Assembly: GCA_947623455.1 (NCBI GenBank)
Contig: OX392542.1
Coordinates: 7,137,625 to 7,201,624, forward strand
Source of the DNA: Mimachlamys varia
Taxonomy: Eukaryota > Mollusca > Bivalvia > Pectinida > Pectinidae
Length of the DNA: 64,000 nucleotides
Direction: 5' to 3'
The position numbers were made by a program, and so were the translations under genes. Shown here one piece after another: positions 48,166 through 60,489 of this stretch; within the stretch, counting starts at the first letter, position 1; the number at the start of each line of letters is the position of its first letter. The notes under the pieces were generated by a model that saw only the letters and a list, made by a program, of their open reading frames with translations, had not been told where the DNA came from and made no database searches.

Positions 48166-49761
48166 GCAATGCTATGTTCAATAAAACTGTTAAAGATAGG
48201 TAAAATTAATTTGAAAATAGGTGCAATTAATTGAAAATACAAATGAATGTTAATTTGGCGTTCCATACAAACTATGCTATAATCTGTCAAAAACTCTCCC
48301 AAATCATCGGTTTTCATAGGTCACAGTACATGTACTAGATTGTGGACACACATCTATGATTCTGTATAACATACTATAAAATACTTCAATTCTGTGCATG
48401 TTTGTTCTTGTATAGGCTAGATCTTAAAGTACTTGTAATTCGTTTTCAAAGGATTTCAAACAAATATTAATATTACTGGTTAGACAAAATCAATGAATGA
48501 GTTTAATTGTATTCAGTTTTCATAAGTTATTAAGCAGGGCCTAACTTCGTATAAACTGTATTGATCAGCTCATGGTGACCACTAGTCGTACTGTATAACG
48601 GTTTAAATCTCAACAAAAGAACGTTCTAGTGGCAGGGCTACTCGATCGGTAGCCTCGGGGACCACTTGTTTATTTATTATAGTGAGACAACTCGGTATAA
48701 TATGTGTGTAAAGACACTGTTAGCTTGAAAATTATATTTGTTTTTCTAACAATTTGAACTATATTAAGGCTTTTGGTATTGTATTAGTTAACACTCAGAT
48801 ACATAAATTTAAAATATTTCATGACAAAATGCGATGAAATATGAAGAAGAATTTGAATATTTGCACCATAAGATGGTTGTGAACGGAATAACATAACGAC
48901 CTATATGTTATCCTTTTTGGTTCAGAAACGAAGACCTGTAGTTATTACTTTTAATTAAGCGCGAAACACTTTACATGTACATTTGTTTAGAAGTTTCTTT
49001 CTTTTACAATGTAGCTGAGCTCCATTCACTATGTAATAAAAATAGAATGTCTCGGACAAGCAAATTTAAACACTTTGTTTAAAAATATGGACCACTTTAT
49101 TGATAACTTATAAATATATTGCAATATGTTTTTTTCGGGTGTGAATTGAATATGTATGCTGTGTTCAAATTATTATTGTTTACATGTTGGTTATATGCTA
49201 ATTGTGTTGTTTTATTTGCGAATCTTCATTTGAGGGTGAAATTAAGAGAATCATGATTACGCTCCATGCTATTCTGTTTCGTTTAAAACAAAGAACTAAT
49301 AATTATATATTGGTAGCGACTTGTTTCTAAGTTAGCACTCATAGGAATTTATCGAATTTTCCTTAACATGGTAGTGTTATTTTTTTTATAGTTTGTGTAA
49401 AATACATTGTAGTAATAAAGGTTACAAACAAAATTCAGTAACAAATTTATTCGTTCAATTCAGTATGCGGTTTATGTTTACTAAACAAATCAGTTTTGCT
49501 ATGTTCGGTATCATTACTCGCTATAGCGATGTACATTGACCAGACAAAGCAGATAACGTAATATTCATCTACTTCTTTTGTTTGTTTATGATAATATTGT
49601 ACGTGTGAATATTGAAATATGCATTAATAGTGACACAGTTCATTTGATAGTATGCTTCAGGTTGAAGACACAATTTAAGTACAGATTATTTTACACAACC
49701 AATACCTGCTTCTACGTGATGTAGTACGTTATGTCACCTTCATCAAATAAGGATTGAAAGT

Positions 49762-50187
49762 CTTTTTTTTAACTTTCATAGTGCTATGAAAGGTCAGCCG
49801 TTACATCCATATTGAATGAAGCCCGCTAAATGACTTTCAATCCATATATTTACATTTTTACTATAGAACAATTGCTTAACTTAATTGATATTTTTTCAAA
49901 TTAATAGTTTATTACCAGCGTTTGTATATGTGTCGTCATTTAAACGACATGGGCGGAACAGCCCAGCTTGAATAAAATTGGCGCCAATGATAATAATTAG
50001 TCATTTGAGCGTTTGACGCAAGGGCATTCTCCATGTTGTGACAAGACTCTCGTTGAACAAGCTTGATCTATGACGTCATTATGAAATCACGTGCTAAGTC
50101 TCGAGAACCATTGCTTTCATAGTTTTATAAAAGGCATTTTTGCTGGTAATGTTCATATAGTGGGTTGCAGCGCAAATGTAAATATAA
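49762..50187 (-). mobile_element. 426 bp dispersed element (long form)
   Basis: Inverted relative of 46566-46709: starts TTTTTTTTAACTTTCATAGT and ends CAGCGCAAATGTAAATATA. A 12 bp inverted repeat GGATTGAAAGTC / GACTTTCAATCC (49751-49762 / 49832-49843) surrounds its first 80 bp. No coding frame. From 48170 to 49750 I see no gene. Confidence 0.75.
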
Positions 50188-50478
50188 GTGAAACATTTAT
50201 ACATGTTTCTATGTGATGTACGTTATATCACCTTCAACACAGATGAAACATTTACGCATGTTTCTATGTGATGTAGTACGTTATATCACCTTCATTACAG
50301 GTGAAACATTTATACATGTTTCTACGTGATGTAGCACGTTTTGTCACCTGCATCACAGGTGAAACATTTATACATGTTTCTCCGTGATGTCGTACGTTAT
50401 GTAACCTTCATCATAGGTCAAATATTTATACATGTTTCTACAAGATGTCGTACGTTATGTCACCTTCATCATAGGTTG
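50188..50478. repeat. 58 bp tandem repeat, five copies
   Basis: Each unit contains GTGAAACATTTATACATGTT then TCTACGTGATGTAG(T)ACGTTATGTCACCTTCATCACAG in variants, with the inverted repeat GAAACAT..ATGTTTC. A single diverged unit lies at ~49705-49745. From 50479 to 51200 I see no gene. Confidence 0.9.
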
Positions 50479-51210
50479 AATATTTATTGGTTTTATAATA
50501 TATGATGCTTACTCAATGTAACAAAATTTGTTATTCCATTCATGAAATGCACCACAAGACTATGTAATTTTCTGGCACAACTCACCTGAAATCACGAAAA
50601 ATGAAGACGCATTTTGAAATATTTTCTTTCTATTATTTATCAAATCAGGTTGTTATGGCTCTGTCTATGTAGTATTATAATTATTATACACAAACAACAT
50701 GTGATAGCACTATTAAGCAGCATGATTTCGTCATCATAAACTATCATGATGAACTATTAAACATCTTAATGCATATGATATTGAACGTAAAATTGACATG
50801 TTTTTATTTGAACGACACAAACCATTTAACAAATAATGAACTTAACAAGCGTACATGTTAGTATTTTTCAAGCTGACTATGCATCAATATCAATAACTCT
50901 GTACATATATGTGTATTACTACTACAGTCAGGTGTTGCTATATAAAGAAAGATATACACATGTCTCGTGACTTCAACTCGTTCACCCCTGATACTTAATT
51001 ATAAACTATTCCAACCTTTAAAATGGAAGAGTACAAATGTGTCGTCAGTGGTTAATAGTTTAAATAAATGCTGACTGGGCTTGTTACAACATGTGGTGCA
51101 ATCCGTTCAATGCACACAACGTTAATGATTTCCACTCCTGAGTCACGGTATTTACACCCTATGATACGACCTTAAACGATAACGACTTTATTACAAAGGC
51201 ACTGTGGTGA

Positions 51211-51234
51211 TGACGTATGCAACAGTATATAAAG
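51211..51234 (+). promoter_or_regulatory. CRE-like site and TATA box
   Basis: TGACGTAT (51211-51218) is a CRE-like site and TATATAAAG (51226-51234) a good TATA box; a start near 51257 would follow. The DNA just downstream turns GC-rich, which stands out against its surroundings, and ends in a clean splice donor. Confidence 0.6.
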
Positions 51235-51256
51235 CCGTGCGCTGATATTGAAAGTC

Positions 51257-51596
51257 GGGACCCACGACACAGCTCTTACGAAAGTCTGAGCGGGCCTCGC
51301 CTCTGGTCGGCAAAATGGTCGACTGGAAGCAGGTGCTGTCGAAATGCAAATAACACATCAGTTGATCACAAAGCTTACTTCGTAAATCTCTAGGTTTTCG
51401 CGCCTAGGGAACCGTTCCCGGTTTTTGGGCCCGTACCATAGCGACCCCGCCTTCGCTGGTAACAGCGCTATGGGGTAGGTGCGGACACCCGAAGACCACA
51501 CCAGCCTAGCCATCGACCCAGTGTGTAATATAGACTGTGGCAGAGGTTATGATGGTGTGGTCTTTGGTATGAACACCACCAAGTCACCCGACAAAG
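51257..51596 (+). other. Probable first exon of an unidentified transcript
   Basis: A GC-rich ~340 bp block between the TATA box and a strong donor (ACAAAG|GTAAGTGG, GT at 51597). It holds three small starts: ATG at 51315 in excellent context (12 codons, stop 51351-51353), an ATG pair near 51550 with a stop after seven codons, and ATG at 51569 open to the donor (MNTTKSPDK, phase 1). A hairpin CATAGCG / CGCTATG (51437-51443 / 51466-51472), extended by TAC/GTA, lies in the middle. No matching second exon is recognised, so the product is unknown; it could also be a 5' leader of the P450 gene 9 kb downstream. Confidence 0.5.
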
Positions 51597-51599
51597 GTA

Positions 51600-54500
51600 A
51601 GTGGATTTTTCTCAATCTCATTTTCTTTATCGTATGGACCCCGAGGTAGGCCTAATATAGCACAGTAAGTATAGCCATGTTTAATATTGGGAATGTGGTA
51701 GTTTCAAGATTAATAATTGGAAACAACACTGCTGTCTATTACAAAAACATGTTTGGGCTATAGATTTAATCGGTTGATTACTCTGTAGGCCGATGTAAGA
51801 CTATGCTTTATGAAATGGAATTTAATATTAACCACACGGAAGTTCCCTAAGCAACGTTATTACAGAGTAGCATGTATCCGTTGATATGTGTTCCATGTTT
51901 TATACCCGTTAGCCACATAATGTACCTCTAGTCAAGGCTTATCAATGTTGATTCACAGTCTTGTTGATATTGTTGCCTAGTGATAAAATACTTAGCTATT
52001 AAAGTTAGGTGATCGACAAACCTATATATAGACCCAGGTAGTGAACCAATTAGTGAATCGATAGGTGTATAGATAGGAATTATTCTTTGTGCGGTTTAAA
52101 GCCTATACAATGTACGTGATATGTCACAGAATGTTTATGATAATACGCTAACGCCCAGGTGTAGTATGGATATCTATGTATATCAATAAGACAAACAAGT
52201 ATGCATTTTATAGGTTACATCACTGAGAAAACTCAAATTAAATCGATTTGGATTTTCTTAAATATTTTGTTATTCTATTTACACTTTAAGGAGTGGGGGC
52301 TTAGTTCAGATTTTATATTTTTTATATCTGTTGAATAATAACATAGTTTCAAGTTTTGAGGTTGGCATACTCCTATGAAGAAGGGAGGGAATAACATTAT
52401 AACGTCCATATATGAGTTATCCCTACAGTGATCGGGGTGAATGAGATAAAGTTATAACGATTAGAGGTACATCTATGGTACGGTGGGTAACAAGTAACGT
52501 ACAGACAAAAATCAGAGAATACCAAAGCGCCAACAAACCCATAATCCAAACTCAATAATCGATTAAACTAGAGGCAAAATAGGAACAAATGAAACATTTC
52601 CATGGAGACCCTCGTAAAAGTACAAGGGAATAAGACCAGGTACAGACTGTGTGCATAATACATGGCAAAGTAAGTTGAAGGTAACGAATAATATATATAA
52701 TTATGAATACATTTATTGTGTTCTTTTACCTTTTCAACGAGCTTTACTTTTTAAAATAATTACTTGGATTAGATATAAGTCCATGCTGTCGTTATATTCC
52801 GTAAGCCTGAATGCTTATTGATGCTGTGTTGCCTGGAGTATTACTTCAGATACCATTAAAGCGGTAAGTAAGAACAGAATATATACCTGACGTATTACGT
52901 GATCGTCCAGTTTGAAGCGGTAAGTTACACCGGGAGATTTACTTAACAAGCTTTGATCAACAGAGTGATACTTGTCTTTCGGCGCCACATGTTACCTGTA
53001 TCGTCTCATTCTGTTGTCTAGGGGTGAAAAGGCACTCTGCAAGGAAGAAACAAACATATGTAAAATAAAAATATAACAATAGTTGTGTTCGACTTGTCTA
53101 TTCAGATGTTCATTTCTTTGTTTTTATTTACTTACTGATGTTTGTTTGTTGCAATTTTGGTCTTGTTATTGCTGACTAAAACGTATCATGTTATTAATAA
53201 TAATAACACTCTTAAAGATTTTATCAAATGTAATGATTTGAAGAAATTGTTTACAATGGAAAAATTTAGAATATATTTGTTAGTATGCTGTCATGATATA
53301 TTTCAATTTGATAAGATAGATATACCCTAAAATCTCGATAATAAGCCTGAATCGAAAATACAGAAGGCCGGTCTTGAAAATAAGCCTTGGATTTCTTGCA
53401 GTCAGATATATCTTGAAAATATGCCGGCTTCTTACTTGTAAGTAAGCCTTTGATTCCTTGCAGTAAAATATATGTTTTGCTTTAAATGACCATTTACTAA
53501 ATATTTGTTAACAAAATATGCAATAAAACAATCGACTAAGTGAAGCAGTGTTTTCTTCAAGGGACGTAAATGAATACCAACAACAAAGTAGTTGAACGTG
53601 CTAAACATAATATATTTTAATATAGAAAATTATAAAACATTTGTATATCATTTGGAATAGCCTCCCATTTGATATTGTAAATGCGATTTCAATATCACAA
53701 TTCGAATATGAACTTGATGGACATAAGAAAGATCAGCCACAAAAGTACTGTTTCAAGGAGAAAATCAAGCTGTGAACTTCACAGTTTTAATTATTTTAAT
53801 AAGTTTATTGCGAGCTGACTATCAAAGGATGTAAATCCTGTACATATTTTATGTATGTTGTCAGAGTAAATCTATGTTATTTATGTATTTATATCACTAC
53901 ACAAGTCAATTAACTCACATGGTTATCATCCAGCTGTTCCTATGGTTTAAGGTCAATTTCACAGGAAATAGTTTTCGTGCGTAACCATTGTTTCTACATT
54001 ATTTCTGGGACCTGCTATATTTACTTTATATTAAATATACTAAACATAAATTTTACTACTATATTCTTAAAGATAAAGACAAATCCATTTTAAATTGAAA
54101 TAAAAGACACAATAAGCATAACAGATGTATATTAGTTTTTCCTTGGGGCAGAATCTAGCATGTGGCAATGTCGACTAAGTATAACGTACAATGTAATAAT
54201 ATTTTAACAACTCTATTTTTTGTAACAGCTACTGGATATAAACAGGACAGTGTATTTGATTATAGCGATACAAAAGTAATTATTACAGATTTCAAGTACG
54301 ACTGTCAAAGATCAGTTTTAAGATTGTGCTTAAAATTCTGTAATGGAATACTGCCTTTAATTTCGCTTGGTATAGTATTCCATAAAACATCTCGAGAGTA
54401 ACTAAACGATTTTTCCCCTTACTCTGTATGAGGTCTGGGGAGTATGATAACTCCCCGTGAAACTATTTGATATTTCGTAAACATTTGATAAAACGACGAA

Positions 54501-55050
54501 AACCAGTTTTAGCAGTAGACCAGGCTTAGCAGTACCGATTACAGGGAGTGAGGACACACATACCAAATGACGTTCTTATTTTAGCAGCAAATTGACATGA
54601 ACGGCTCAGCTGTAGTCCCGGACACTCAGTATATACATGTATGGTTGGTTAAAGGGGCATCCCGGGGAAGTCTACAATGAAGTTCTTGAATGTACATGCT
54701 GTCTGCACTACCAGATACATTTTCCTGATATTTCAATATTCAAAGCGCACTCAAAATGTGTTTATTAGCCACTTGTAAAATGGCATTCCTTGGGAAAGCC
54801 CGATAAAAATAGCGCTGATCACGCGTCAATCACGTGACTATTTTGTCGCAAGTCGACGAGGGGCCCATAGGGAGGGGATACGTAATGTACAGGTCCGATG
54901 ATGAACCAGACACAAAGTCCGTGTATAAATTTATTGAATCACATTCACATTAATAATCAGACGTTAATTACACACGATATGCATATGAATAAATTTATGT
55001 CGACATCTCTGCATCATTTATCGACATCAGTACCTGACTGAAACCGATGC
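51600..55050. other. Non-coding stretch
   Basis: No recognisable exon. It contains a short set of AATAAGCCT words (53345-53465) and scattered AT-rich DNA; frames such as 53142-53330 and 54162-54401 are not recognised. It would be intron if the 51.26 kb exon belongs to a downstream gene. Confidence 0.5.
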
Positions 55051-55055
55051 AAATC

Positions 55056-55190
55056 ACAGGGACCTGAGAATTTGTTACAGCTAGTTTTGGACCTAAAATA
55101 GGATGTTTAGAGTAATTTTACACATTTGGGGGGTTAAGATCAATTTTCGATAAAAATGTCCCCTCAATGGTCATAAAAGCTACACTGCAC
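55056..55190. mobile_element. Half copy of the foldback MITE of 47754-47941
   Basis: It begins CAGGGACCTGAGAATTTGTT and keeps the full arm (GGACCTAAAATAGGATGTTT, ACATTTGGGGGGTTAAGATC) up to the hairpin strand ending CAATGGTCATAAAAGCT. The second half is missing. Confidence 0.85.
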
Positions 55191-56620
55191 TTTTACATTG
55201 TACGTTTACCAGTGTCATGTGGGTCTCCTACGATGACAACCATAGGGCAAACCTTAATTTCTGTAAAAAGTTATCTACACGAATCCTCATTTAGAACCAT
55301 TTCACAAACGTGTGCATGCATTGAAAAGTAAAACAATAAAATGAAATGATTCCGATTTTTTTTTTATACAACTCGATGTATTGAAGATTATTTTCAGACT
55401 ATCTATATAACCATCTAAAATCTATCCAAATTTCAGCGTCAACATACTTTAACACTTACAATTATATATATGTATCACGGAAGTCCGTGCACTCATATGA
55501 CGCACCACGCACTAAACATGTAGAATACATGTATAATATATATCTCAAATTTGGAACTAGTCGAGAAGATAATTGTCCAATACTTAATCCATTTATAAGT
55601 GTTATGATTCTTTACTTTTTTTATGTAAATTTAAAGGTTCGTTAACATTTTCAACACAACTGCAGACATGGGACATACAAATATATGATTTTTTTTTTTA
55701 TGAATTAATGACTTCACTTATATAATGCATATATTTTGGTTCATATCAAATTTAATACCGGGGTCCAAACCCGATAATATTTGTACAATCCGTATTTTAT
55801 AGATTAGGTATGACAAGATTTTTTTATTCGCACATGATGACATCAATTTATTCATTTTGTCCAAATTGAATCCGTATACATCAATCACCCGGGATACTGG
55901 CGTTTTATAACGTAACCCCCCCCCCCCATACGGGTTTTCTTGTATGTGAAAAGGTCTTTCTCTTCAGCAATATAATTCAATAATGCTGTTTTACTGGAAT
56001 ATTATAAAGGGAATATTACAATACACGCTTTCAAGTTTTACACACGCATTTCATGTAACAGAGGAATGGAAGAGTTATCCCTTGGGAGGCCCCAAAACCA
56101 AATAAAAACTGTGTCACCGGCTATCCAGAAGAAAACTGTAACAATGCAAACAATTGGGCTGTCAGTCTCTCCCTTGAATACTTCACATCCCTCATTATGC
56201 TTCCGTAATATAATCCTTACGTTAAAATTTGACCATTCGGCCACTTTTCGCTTGCAGTTACATGTAGGTCACGCGGATCGCCATTTTTGTTTACCGATGT
56301 AGCTTGTTATGCGCATGCGTTATCATATGTGATGCAAAAAATTTTACATGTCCAAATCGTTGATCAACGAATAGTGATTCCCTTTTTTAATTATTAATTA
56401 AAATTTTTGAGAACATATTTCAGCGTAAGTCGCCCATTAATTTTCCACAAGAGTATACATTTAATTCATATATACAATAATTCAAAATAAGCATACAAAA
56501 ATATAGTTTTACCGTGATGCCTCTTTAAATAATGAATAAAAAGTTGAAATATCTGTCTACAAGAACGAAGTGCATTCAAATCAATATCGGGTCTCAAGAC
56601 ATAGCAATCTTATTTTTACC
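55191..56620. other. Non-coding stretch
   Basis: No gene is recognised. The two overlapping frames on opposite strands at 56038-56302 resemble no protein I know. A run of ~11 C is at 55917-55927. Confidence 0.45.
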
Positions 56621-56621
56621 A

Positions 56622-56710
56622 CAGTTGCTTGAGTTTCTTTCAGTAATTAAAAACAAATGGAGTCTCCTTATACATGTATTTGTATTTACTGAATGAAAAC
56701 CAAGCAACTG
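56622..56710. mobile_element. Short MITE, TIR CAGTTGCTTGAGTTTC (copy 2)
   Basis: Left CAGTTGCTTGAGTTTCTTTC, right ending AACCAAGCAACTG. At 89 bp it is shorter than the 151 bp copy at 16437-16587 and differs in the centre. Confidence 0.8.
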
Positions 56711-56850
56711 TGTTTATACAAACCATAGCAGGTAAAAACAGACACTTAACTTGCTTCAATAAACCATCATGCATGTCTTCTCGAGGGTCGATTATTATTT
56801 CCGTTAGTGCCCTAAGGATGAAAAGTACAAAGAAAATATAACAACACATA

Positions 56851-57056
56851 CTGTAAACGTACTTAATTTGGCGCAATCAAATTTTAGCGCATTTTTAGTG
56901 TTTGTCATATTAGCGCAATGATAAATTCGCGCATCAGTGAAAATAACTATATAAGCAGTATATTAAAATCCAATTAGCGTAATCATATTTTAGCGCAAAA
57001 CTTTCAACGCGAAAAGCGCTAAAATAAGATTACCGCGAAAATATCTACGTTTACAG
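56851..57056. mobile_element. MITE with TIR CTGTAAACGTA and TA target duplication
   Basis: The ends CTGTAAACGTACTTAATTTG and, on the other strand, CTGTAAACGTAGATATTTTC are inverted, with TA on both sides. Several AGCGCAA/TTTCGCG-type words lie inside (ATTTTAGCGCA, GCGAAAAGCGC). The right end resembles the unit of the 105 bp satellite at 16839-17275. Confidence 0.83.
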
Positions 57057-57261
57057 TATACAAAACATTTGACCCCTATATTCACAACAATATGAAAATA
57101 TAACGTGTAAATAACAATATAATAATACATACTTAGAAGTGTATGTAAAGAAGAATAAGCGTCTTCTGCTTTATCGACGACACCTGCCATGTCACATTCA
57201 CGTAAACATGAATCCTCAAAATGAGAATCGAGTCATCATTGTCAAAATATTTAAGATTATA

Positions 57262-57475
57262 AATCACCGATTACATGTCCAGTTGATTCGTAATTCTTGG
57301 GCTTTCTCTGAATATCTAGATTTTCGTGATAGATGTCAGCTGCTAACAAACAAACTTACGGCTCAGGGATTCGCGAGATGCAGGTTGATTAAGACTCTGG
57401 GCAAGTTTATGGTCGCCATCTTGATCTCATCGAGAATTATTCTGTATCTTTGTGTGATATGAACCTGGTCTTGTT
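57262..57475 (+). pseudogene. Reverse-transcriptase fragment related to 47549-48165
   Basis: It reads VQLIRNSWAFSEYLDFRDRC and LLTNKLTAQGFARCRLIKTL, then GKF. A one-base deletion follows; the next frame continues YGRHLDLIENYSVS. Only the last ~70 codons of the family are kept. Confidence 0.78.
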
Positions 57476-57479
57476 CTCT

Positions 57480-60400
57480 TGTAATTTTACGAGCGTCTCA
57501 ATATAAATCTTTCCTTTATTAATAATTGCCACTTATTTAATCGATTTTGAGTTCGGATTATGGTTTTGTTGACGTTTTGGTATTCTCTATGTTTAACCAA
57601 TCTGAAACCATGGATAACCAATGAGACAATATTGAACATCATAAATCAGCAAACAAATTTAGAAAAGGGCAGTTAAAAGGACAGACGCTTCTATTTTCCA
57701 GCCATTACATAATTAACAGATACATTATTAGCTAATAGATCGTGACTCAACCTATATCAACCATCTAGCCAGCCCTACTTACATGGTAGCCCTGAATAAG
57801 CTCAACGCAACTATTTACAATTTATATGCGGACCGAAACAGGCATATGTAAATGTCGGAAGTGAAAATAACCAGTGTTATTATCTAGCACGTAACTCGAC
57901 TGACATGTGGTACACTTGTGTAACACATCCTTGATATCATCGCAACAACCGAGGAACTTTGCGATATCATTTACTGTTGTCGTCGTTGTCACTGGCATAT
58001 AGCAAGTAACTTATATGTAGTATATCTAAAGCATTGTATTGCGTAGCGGGAACAGACCGAGACGAAGCTATATGAAGGTAAATGTGAAATTGATTACAGT
58101 ACATTGCGCCAGGTCGTACTAGTTAAATTTAAAATGCAAATGTATGCAAGTATATACATGTATATCATGTAAATAACATTCAAGGTCTAAATATGTAAAT
58201 ATATCCTCTGTCGGCTATGTGATTTGAAGGCGATACATTTTTAATATTACAATTATGCGTATGAAAATTGTAAACTCCTGGAATGTTTACAAATCAATAT
58301 AATTCTTGTTACTGTGAGTATATAAATATAACTATAATGTTTGATAACGTCAAATCACCTTGGTGATGTTCATACTGTACTAGATGACGTAAGAAATGCA
58401 TACATATTTGTGCTATAATTAAACAAGATACAGAGATACTATTTTGAATGATAAGGAGTAAACATAAATCTTCGTCAATTTATCTATTGATATCGCGATA
58501 CAACACATATCACGATATTTTGGTCACGATGCGTACCAAATAAAAAACCCGTTACAGCCATAAGTGATATACTACGAGTATAGATGGCGTTTCATTAGAT
58601 ATACGGCGAGTAAAATCAGATTGTTATTTACGCAGGGTCTTTTTCTAGTAACGACAACCCGAATGACGTAAATAGGATGACGAAAACGTAAAAACTCTAG
58701 GCACAACCTTAAAACAATATAATCTTTTTTATCTGATGGTCGGCTCTTATCAAGATATTTTCGACCAAAACTGAAATATACATACACCAAAGTATATAAA
58801 AAAACTGAACAGTGATATGCACCAGAGGGGCAAAATTAACATACATCATTTATTGTTTAGTCGCTTGAAGGTACATTATGAACTTATGACCGCCATGACA
58901 CTTCCAAATATCTATATACAAGGGTAAACAATGAATTTCATTCCGGATTAACGTGAGTGTTTACAGATAAAGGTCGCCGAGAGTATGTATACTTAACCTA
59001 AATGTTCCATATCACCTTAAATTCCGTTATTTACAATCAGGCCTCAGATAATGGGTAAACTTCAACGTTTGATCACAAACGCAAATATCTATTGTGAATG
59101 GGAGGACGGACAAAGGCATACCGGTACTGTTTATTATCGAGTTACTTCATATTTCACTTTAGCTTTTCTGAGCCATTTAACTATGCAAAGGAACACACCG
59201 GTATCGTTTGGGCAGTAAAGATTTGTTTTTAGGTTAAATCGATGTATCAAACAGATGTCATGTTACATGTCTGCTTAGTACTCCACGTTCGTTTGACTTG
59301 TTTGGTGTGATTTATTTTGTTTTACGTCCTATTAACAGCCAGGGTCATTTAAGTTTTTTTACTGTCATGGTGCACTGGGTTAGAATTGTAAGGTTATCAC
59401 TTGTACATATTATGACATAAATATTTAAAGAAAGGAAGGCAATATGTCTGTTTAATGTTCGAAAAAGCTGCTCCTCAATTGAGACACAGAAAAAACCCTA
59501 GTTCTAACTATTACACAAAAGGATAGGTGTATGCGCCATTCATGAAGCCATACTTTTCTGAATCTAGTATAAATTAAAAATGCAATAGAATTATTATTTC
59601 TGTCTATTAATGTGGGCGACGCAACAAGGGCGTGTTTTCGCGGGGAAACATAAAATGTCTGTTTGATTTGGTTTGATTGTTTCTACGTGCTATGAACAGC
59701 CAGAGTCATTTAAGGACGGCCTACCAGTGTATGCAAGGTGGGAGTGTGTGTTGATTTATGTGTATCTGGGAGGGCGCGGTATGGTCGTGAAAGCTTACTT
59801 GCGACAGGCCGGTTCTTTTGTCGATTTAAAGTGCTACCATCCTGTCTCGACCAGAGGACAGAACCAGATGCCTTTCTCACAGACGCGAACGCCAAACTAA
59901 AGGCCAAAAGGGAAATAGTGCCAAAAAACACATAAGGAAAAGAAAAGATAAGATCCGAAATTTAGTCGCCTCTTATGATCAGGCAATGGGGGCAGCCGGT
60001 ACAAGCTGGAGATTTAACAAGACCATGTAATTTAAACAAAAAAGATTAAATGTGTTTGTGAAAATTCAAGACGTATGTTTTTAACACAATTTAAATAGTT
60101 ATTTGAGCTTTAAAGCCTATCAAATAATGTTAAATAGCATTTCATTATTTCATAACAAAACTACATCTATGGCAGTCTCACAGCGGTGATGAGGACACAT
60201 GTGTATTGCAAAAGTGAATATTATTTTGCCAATAAGTATTAGCATACAAACTGCAAATATAAAAGTATAGCTTATGATTGAAATCAATTGAGATTATGAC
60301 CACATCGTAGATCATAGATACTATACATGTACATGGAGAATACTGATATGAATTAGCGATTAGCAATGCTATAAGCTTTATTGTGAAGTAAATATGGGAT

Positions 60401-60480
60401 TCGGCGTCGGATCGATAGTATGAGTTTAAAATGCATGATTTGTTCATTCCAGTTTTTAGGATATTAATTCTCGTTCTATA
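57480..60480. other. Region upstream of the P450 gene, with SINE/repeat ends
   Basis: 59306-59356 (TTATTTTGTTTTACGTCCTA, TTAACAGCCAGGGTCATTTAA) and 59662-59995 (a similar start, and GTCGCCTCTTATGATCAGGC, AATGGGGGCAGCCGGTA near its end) are minus-strand ends of bivalve dispersed repeats. A donor-like GAAG|GTAAATG at ~58078 after a TATA-like stretch could end a P450 5' UTR exon, as an acceptor (CCAGTTTTTAG) lies at 60450-60460. This is speculative. Confidence 0.5.
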
Positions 60481-60489
60481 TAACAAAAC

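Noticed and set aside
54650..54870. TTAAAGGGGCATCCCGGGG as the start of another TTAA-flanked element
   Set aside because: No inverted partner end was found within several hundred bases.
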